This document shows, piece after piece, positions 14,761-18,874 of a stretch of DNA of 18,874 nt. The DNA is from OFTM10 sp964196195 (GTDB taxonomy: Bacteria > Actinomycetota > Acidimicrobiia > Acidimicrobiales > Aldehydirespiratoraceae), in contig CAXMSE010000108.1 of the NCBI GenBank assembly GCA_964196195.1, forward strand, positions 1 to 18,874, written 5' to 3'. Within the stretch, counting starts at the first letter, position 1. Each line of letters starts with the position of its first letter. Under the pieces are notes generated by a model. That model saw only the letters and a program-made list of their open reading frames with translations, had not been told where the DNA came from and made no database searches. A program made the translations under genes and the position numbers.

Positions 14761-15452
14761 CAGACCGACGCCTGGGGCCTGAGTTGGGCGAGCTTGGCTG
14801 TGCCGATGCCGGCAACGTCGAGAAGATCATCGACAGATCGATAGGGCCCCTCCCTCTCCCGGTGCTCGACAATGGCGCCAGCCAGGCTGGGGCCTATTCC
14901 TGGCAACAATTCGAGCCGCTTGGCGTCGGCCTGGTTGATGTCGACCACAGGGCCGGTGCCCGAATCGGCTCCGAGCTCGGAGGGGTCGGATCCACCCGAC
15001 GGGAGAATCACACCCGGCTCTTCCTCGCCGACGCGTGGCACCCAGATGCGCTGCTGATCGGCCACGAGTAGAGCCAGGTTCAGGCGGGCGCTGTCTGCAT
15101 CGGGAGCAAGCCCGCCCGCCGCGGCGATGGCATCGATCACTCGACCGCCGGCTCGCACCTCGTGCACACCGGGCACCAAGACCGCACCATCCACATGGAC
15201 CACGACGGGCCCGGGAAGAGTCGTCGTGGTGGTGGCTGAGGCGATCGAGACACTGTCGATACGCGGGAGTGACTCCTCCGCCGGCGGCGGCGCCGGAGGG
15301 CTCAATGCCCACCAGGCGCCCACCGCAGCGGCCACAAGAATTGCTGCGCCTCCGAGCAGGGCGATCGGTGTGGCCCCGAGCCTGTCGGCCAGCAGCTCAG
15401 GCGCGCGGCGCCACGAGAACTCAGGTTGGTGCGGTGTTGGCTGCGCTTCCAC
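14760..15452 (-). CDS. comEA: ComEA-type competence DNA-binding protein
   Basis: The 230-residue protein has a cytoplasmic N-terminus, one membrane helix (28-50), a Pro/Thr-rich spacer, an SLBB domain (about 83-140: VVVHVDGAVLVPGVHEVRAG) and a C-terminal double helix-hairpin-helix DNA-binding domain (168-227). The last contains VVDINQADAKRLELLPGIG and VAGIGTAKLAQL. It is the surface receptor that binds double-stranded DNA and pulls it in for ComEC. The GTG start (15450-15452) has a good GGGAG ribosome-binding site (15459-15463, spacing 6). It heads comEA-comEC-holA and overlaps comEC by one base. The SLBB-HhH organisation is typical of Gram-positive ComEA. Confidence 0.95.
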   Translation of the reverse strand: MEAQPTPHQPEFSWRRAPELLADRLGATPIALLGGAAILVAAAVGAWWALSPPAPPPAEESLPRIDSVSIASATTTTTLPGPVVVHVDGAVLVPGVHEVRAGGRVIDAIAAAGGLAPDADSARLNLALLVADQQRIWVPRVGEEEPGVILPSGGSDPSELGADSGTGPVVDINQADAKRLELLPGIGPSLAGAIVEHREREGPYRSVDDLLDVAGIGTAKLAQLRPQASV

Positions 15453-15542
15453 GCGACGCTCCCGAAAGGGGGGTCTCGCGGGGAAGTCGAGGTTTCGAAC
15501 GGTAGCGGCGGAGCGGGCCGATCGGGCATGCCCGCCGGGGCG

Positions 15543-16241
15543 CTAGAACAGGGTGGCGCTCAGCTTTCGGCGCCAGTCGGCGGTGCGCGGGTCGTCGCCA
15601 CCCAGAACTTCGAGCAGGTCGATGAACTCTTGTCTGGCATCGTCGTCGGCCTTCACCTGGGGAAGAAGCTGACCGAGGCGAGCGTCGACGTCGTCGGGAA
15701 CATCGCCGGCCCGTGCCACCGCGGCAAGTCGACGAGTGTCGGGCGACTCGGGGATCCGTTCGAGGAGAGCAAGGCCCTCCTCTGCCCGGTCGCTGTCGAT
15801 GAGGAGAACGGCCAGAGCTACCACCGCGACGGGGTTAGCGCTCTCGAGCTCGAGAGCCGCGCGCAGAGAAGCCTCATCGCCGGCCTCGATGAGCTGATCG
15901 AGTTCGGACAACTCGACCGGACCCACCAGGCGCTGCACGAACTCGCGAACCTGATCCTCGCCCTGGGCGCCCATGAAGCTATCGACCACCTCGCCATCCT
16001 TGAGGGCGTAGACCGCAGGGATCGACTGCACCTTGAAGGCCTGGGCGACCGCCGGGTTGGCATCGACATCCACCTTGGCGAGCTCGACCTGACCGTTGGT
16101 CTCGGCCACGACCTTCTCGATGATGGGCCCCAGCTGCTTGCAGGGGCCACACCATTCAGCCCAGAGGTCGACTACTACAGTCACCTGCTTGGACCGCTCG
16201 ACTACGTCGGATTCGAATGTTGCATCAGTTACATCAGCCAT
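15543..16241 (-). CDS. thioredoxin with C-terminal TPR-like region (CnoX/YbbN-like)
   Basis: The 232-residue protein has a full thioredoxin domain (1-108) with WCGPCK (30-35) and the cis-proline QSIPAV (72-77). Helical TPR-like repeats follow (110-232: VGPVELSELDQLI, SLRAALELESANPVAVVALAVLLID). This matches the CnoX/YbbN layout, a chaperone-redox protein that protects proteins for GroEL or DnaK. The active-site Cys pair is intact, unlike enterobacterial CnoX, which lacks one Cys, so redox activity is expected. I start at ATG 16239-16241, with AAAGA 2-7 nt upstream; an in-frame TTG four codons earlier is less likely. It is 90 nt before comEA on the same strand, and diverges from the PAC2 gene. 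Confidence 0.9.
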   Translation of the reverse strand: MADVTDATFESDVVERSKQVTVVVDLWAEWCGPCKQLGPIIEKVVAETNGQVELAKVDVDANPAVAQAFKVQSIPAVYALKDGEVVDSFMGAQGEDQVREFVQRLVGPVELSELDQLIEAGDEASLRAALELESANPVAVVALAVLLIDSDRAEEGLALLERIPESPDTRRLAAVARAGDVPDDVDARLGQLLPQVKADDDARQEFIDLLEVLGGDDPRTADWRRKLSATLF

Positions 16242-16308
16242 CGTTCTTTGCAACGTATCGGGCCTCGTGAGATTCCCGGCCCACTCCCCGTGCGGTTCGA
16301 TCTGCGCG

Positions 16309-16342
16309 TAGCCTCGGGTACATGACCATCGGTGCTCGATGA
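16309..16342 (+). promoter_or_regulatory. possible leaderless start and 6-codon leader ORF before the PAC2 gene
   Basis: TAGCCT (16309-16314) ends 7 nt before an ATG at 16322. That ATG opens a 6-codon frame (MTIGAR) whose TGA overlaps the PAC2 ATG as ATGA. If transcription begins at the first ATG, translation of the leader would hand ribosomes to PAC2, which lacks its own ribosome-binding site. Confidence 0.35.
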
Positions 16343-17232
16343 GCTGGCCCGCCAGCCCTGAGAATCTCTACACCTTGCTGCGCACCACGGAGCTCGACCA
16401 GCCGGCCCTGCTCGTGCATTTCGACGGTTGGATCGACGCGGGCCAAAGCGCGGCGTTGGCGATTTCGCACATCCTCGAACAGATCGACCCTCATGTGGTC
16501 GCACGCTTCGAAACCGAGTGGCTCCTCGATCATCGTGCTCGCCGTCCCACGATGCACGTGGTCGACGGTGTCAATGTCGGCCTCGACTGGCCGACGATCG
16601 AGCTTTCAGCCGGACTAGATGGCGACGGAAACGACGTACTCGTCCTTCACGGAGCCGAGCCCGACCACAACTGGCGCACATTCGTCGACGCGGTTCTGGA
16701 GCTGGCTCAACGGTTCGGTGTCAGACGGATGCTGGGGCTCGGCGCCTATCCGGCGGCGGTCCCCCACACACGACCGTCAAGGCTGTCGGTCACCGCGTCT
16801 ACTCCAGAGATCGCGGGCGAGGGATTCACCGCCGCCACCCTCGACGTTCCTGCGGGGGTCGAGTCGGCCCTGGAGCGAGCCTTCGAAAAGGCCGGAATCG
16901 ACGCGCTCGGAGTCTGGGCCCAGGTGCCCCACTATGTGTCGGGGATGCCCTATGCCGGCGCCGCGCAGTCCTTGCTCGAGGGGTTGGGGAGCGCGGCCGG
17001 CCTCACCTTCGACTGGTCGAAGCTCGCCACCGAGGCGCTGGCCACGAGGAACCGCCTGGATGCTCTCGTGCGCAGCGAAGATGGCCACGGCGAGATGCTC
17101 GCCCAGCTCGAGCATCAACATGACCAGCTCACCGAGGCTGACATCCAACTACCCACGTCCGATGAGCTCGCCGCCGAGGTCGAGCGCTTCCTCCGCAGCC
17201 AAGACGACAGTCCGGGCGACATCCAGCCCTAG
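16339..17232 (+). CDS. PAC2-family protein (proteasome assembly chaperone-like)
   Basis: The 297-residue protein matches the PAC2 family. It begins with TELDQPALLVHFDGWIDAGQSAALAISHIL. The central region contains DVLVLHGAEPDHNWRTFVDAVLELAQRFGVRRMLGLGAYPAAVPHTRP and VPHYVSGMPYAGAAQSLLEGL, and a charged C-terminal helix pair follows (QLEHQHDQLTEADIQLPTSDELAAEVERFL). In eukaryotes and archaea the relatives help assemble 20S proteasomes. Many actinobacteria have 20S proteasomes and such genes, but the bacterial protein's role is not settled and no proteasome gene is visible here. ATG 16339-16341 is preceded by a 6-codon frame. Its stop TAG shares CTAG with the stop of the opposite membrane-protein gene. 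Confidence 0.9.
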   Translation: MSWPASPENLYTLLRTTELDQPALLVHFDGWIDAGQSAALAISHILEQIDPHVVARFETEWLLDHRARRPTMHVVDGVNVGLDWPTIELSAGLDGDGNDVLVLHGAEPDHNWRTFVDAVLELAQRFGVRRMLGLGAYPAAVPHTRPSRLSVTASTPEIAGEGFTAATLDVPAGVESALERAFEKAGIDALGVWAQVPHYVSGMPYAGAAQSLLEGLGSAAGLTFDWSKLATEALATRNRLDALVRSEDGHGEMLAQLEHQHDQLTEADIQLPTSDELAAEVERFLRSQDDSPGDIQP

Positions 17233-18806
17233 CGCCCAGTCAAGCTCCAGAGGGTGCCACCACTGAACTCGGCCACGAGCTCCGCCGCCGCAGGGGCCAC
17301 CGCTCCGGTGGGCAACAAGAGATGCGACGTGTTATCGCTGACCTGGGCATATGTCGCATCGAGTCCTGCCTCCCACGCGAGAGCGGCGATCAGATTGGGA
17401 GACACACCCGCCGTCTCGACCATGAGCTCACCGATCGGATCGCCCTCGGCCAGCGCCACGGAAACCTGTCCCGCGATCGAGCCGTCGTGGAGCTGGTCGA
17501 GCACTTCGATACCGCTCAGCACGCCCACGCTGATTCCTGCCATGGCAAGAATTGTCATGAGGGTCGCGCCACCGACGCGCCAGGCACCCCACATGGCCAG
17601 TCCCGCGACCAGAGCCACCGCAGCAGCAGCACCCGGCTCGAAGATGTCGTTGCCGAAAGGAGCCCCGCTGACCTCGACTCCCAGCATCATCACCGGAGAG
17701 CGTGGAGTGCTCCAATTGTTGCCCGGCCCGGCCCATGCGGCCACGATCCCGGCCACGATCGGCGTCACCACCAGGATCGGCGCCGCCGTCCTCCATCCGA
17801 TCCGACCCAGGGCGACAACTCCGGCGGTGACCAGGAGCGGTGAGATCACCTCCACGTAGCGACCGTGGAGCCAGGCGTCGGATCGATCGACGCCGGTGAG
17901 GAACCAGCCGGCGACGAACACCACTGATGCCAGGAGCATCGGCACGATCACTCCGGCCGGGCGCCATCGCCACCACCACACGATGCCCAACACCGCCACA
18001 CCGGATCCCGCCAACACCAGATAGGCAAGGGTGCCGACGCCGTGTTGAACCATTTCAGGGAGCTCGCCGAGTCCCCGCCGCGAGGCCAGGTCGCCGGCGT
18101 CGTAGGTGCCGGTGCTTCCGAAAGTCGCCGATGCAAGGCCACGGCGGGCCAACTCGGTGACTGCGAGCAATGCCGCGCCCCCGCCGAGTGCCGTGGCCGC
18201 CAGCCTTGCGTTCTGGCGTACAACAAGCCAGGCAGCAAGTCCGGTCACCGTAACCGTGGCGATACCCATCCGTGGGTGGGTTCCGAACATCGCAACCCCG
18301 GCCACCACCGCCGCCGACAATCGACCGTAGGTGGGCCGTTCGGCGAGCCGCAACAGGCTGAGCACCGCCACGGCTACCAGCAGGGCGAGGAGGCGCTCGG
18401 TCCATGCCATTGTGGCGGTGAGCCAGAGAGCCGGCAACCCCGCACCGATCAAGGCTGCTGCCAGCGCCACACCACGATCGGGACGCCACATACGCTTGAC
18501 GATCGCGTAGAGGACAGGCACCAGTACTGCGCCCGCGAGCGCGTTCACAACCCGCGCGTAGCTGAGCATCGCGTCTTCGCCAAGACCCAGAGCCCATCCC
18601 GGAGCCATCAATGAGGGGTAGAGGACTCCGTAGGGCGGTTGGGTGGGCAACGGCGCCTCTCCCCCGCCTGCAAGGGTGCGGCCCATTGCGAGATACGCCA
18701 CATCGTCGGCCGACAGCAACGGGCCCGCCACCGACGTTGCGATGCGGAATCCGATGAGGAAATAGGCGGTGCTGAATGCCGCCAGCAGCCGGCGCGTCGA
18801 GAACAT
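17229..18806 (-). CDS. polytopic membrane protein, GT-C glycosyltransferase-like
   Basis: The 525-residue protein is very hydrophobic, with about ten to twelve membrane helices. After the first helix there is a loop SADDVAYLAMGRTLAGGG (32-49). Its DD pair (34-35) is in the place and setting of the acidic catalytic motif of polyprenyl-phosphate-sugar-dependent GT-C enzymes (PMT/ArnT/Wzy-related). A second loop with LPTQPPYGVLYPSLM follows. The last about 90 residues form a soluble, probably extracytoplasmic tail (GVSPNLIAALAWEAGLDATYAQ). The substrate cannot be told. ATG 18804-18806 directly follows GGAG, and a TAGCGT box lies 8 nt upstream, suggesting a leaderless mRNA. It converges with, and overlaps, the PAC2 gene by 4 nt. 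Confidence 0.7.
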   Translation of the reverse strand: MFSTRRLLAAFSTAYFLIGFRIATSVAGPLLSADDVAYLAMGRTLAGGGEAPLPTQPPYGVLYPSLMAPGWALGLGEDAMLSYARVVNALAGAVLVPVLYAIVKRMWRPDRGVALAAALIGAGLPALWLTATMAWTERLLALLVAVAVLSLLRLAERPTYGRLSAAVVAGVAMFGTHPRMGIATVTVTGLAAWLVVRQNARLAATALGGGAALLAVTELARRGLASATFGSTGTYDAGDLASRRGLGELPEMVQHGVGTLAYLVLAGSGVAVLGIVWWWRWRPAGVIVPMLLASVVFVAGWFLTGVDRSDAWLHGRYVEVISPLLVTAGVVALGRIGWRTAAPILVVTPIVAGIVAAWAGPGNNWSTPRSPVMMLGVEVSGAPFGNDIFEPGAAAAVALVAGLAMWGAWRVGGATLMTILAMAGISVGVLSGIEVLDQLHDGSIAGQVSVALAEGDPIGELMVETAGVSPNLIAALAWEAGLDATYAQVSDNTSHLLLPTGAVAPAAAELVAEFSGGTLWSLTGR

Positions 18807-18814
18807 CTCCGATG

Positions 18815-18820
18815 ACGCTA
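18815..18820 (-). promoter_or_regulatory. -10 box of the GT-C-like gene
   Basis: TAGCGT on the minus strand ends 8 nt before the ATG. There is no good -35 in the 54 nt remaining to the window edge, which otherwise contain nothing I can assign. Confidence 0.35.
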
Positions 18821-18874
18821 GAACGCCCTGGCTGCGGGTCGTGGGAGGGTGGCAGCCCTCGAGGCCGCTGATAC

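Noticed and set aside
1..18874. CRISPR array, IS, integrase, toxin-antitoxin or defence system
   Set aside because: No spaced direct repeats, transposase, integrase or nuclease-type genes were seen; all sizeable gene space is explained by the genes listed.

Overview
The window is a dense, high-GC bacterial chromosome segment made almost entirely of housekeeping genes. It points to an actinobacterium (Actinomycetota), most likely of the Acidimicrobiia type. The reasons are a BldD-family regulator with an intact cyclic-di-GMP signature, a PAC2 protein of the kind found beside actinobacterial proteasome systems, HrcA/DnaJ/RsmE grouping, frequent GTG starts, 1-4 nt gene overlaps, and several start codons lying 6-8 nt after a TAnnnT box, as expected for leaderless actinobacterial mRNAs. 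The class-level assignment is an inference from gene content. I see no IS element, phage gene, CRISPR array or integron.

Layout. 15-92 (-) is tRNA-Pro(GGG) with an encoded CCA. 175-4264 (-) is a run of four genes: a PDZ/radical-SAM-like DUF512 protein, the ribosome-assembly GTPase Der, a membrane-anchored SpoIIE-type PP2C phosphatase, and a tiny zinc-ribbon membrane protein. Diverging from it, 4380-6211 (+) is a two-gene operon coding for a membrane pseudokinase and a LysM membrane protein. 6213-6734 (-) is the BldD-like regulator, with a candidate BldD operator on its own promoter. 6870-9672 (-) is hrcA-dnaJ-rsmE (chaperone repressor, co-chaperone, 16S rRNA methyltransferase), and 9738-11522 (-) is lepA.

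11627-11887 (+) is rpsT (ribosomal protein S20). It converges on 11892-15452 (-), the comEA-comEC-holA cluster for DNA uptake and the clamp-loader delta subunit. 15543-16241 (-) is a thioredoxin with a TPR-like tail. 16339-17232 (+) is the PAC2 protein. 17229-18806 (-) is a large polytopic membrane protein resembling GT-C glycosyltransferases. No gene-free stretch exceeds about 135 nt.

How the genes work together: translation and ribosome assembly (Der, LepA, S20, RsmE, tRNA-Pro), protein folding and redox (HrcA, DnaJ, thioredoxin-TPR) and DNA uptake/replication (ComEA, ComEC, HolA) are conserved neighbourhoods. The lineage-specific material is the pseudokinase-LysM pair, the BldD gene next to it, and the SpoIIE phosphatase plus zinc-ribbon protein after der. 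The best leads are the BldD autoregulatory site with its c-di-GMP motif, the catalytically dead kinase operon, a ComEC whose metallo-beta-lactamase domain has lost its histidines, and a repeated leaderless promoter element shared by the DUF512 gene and hrcA.
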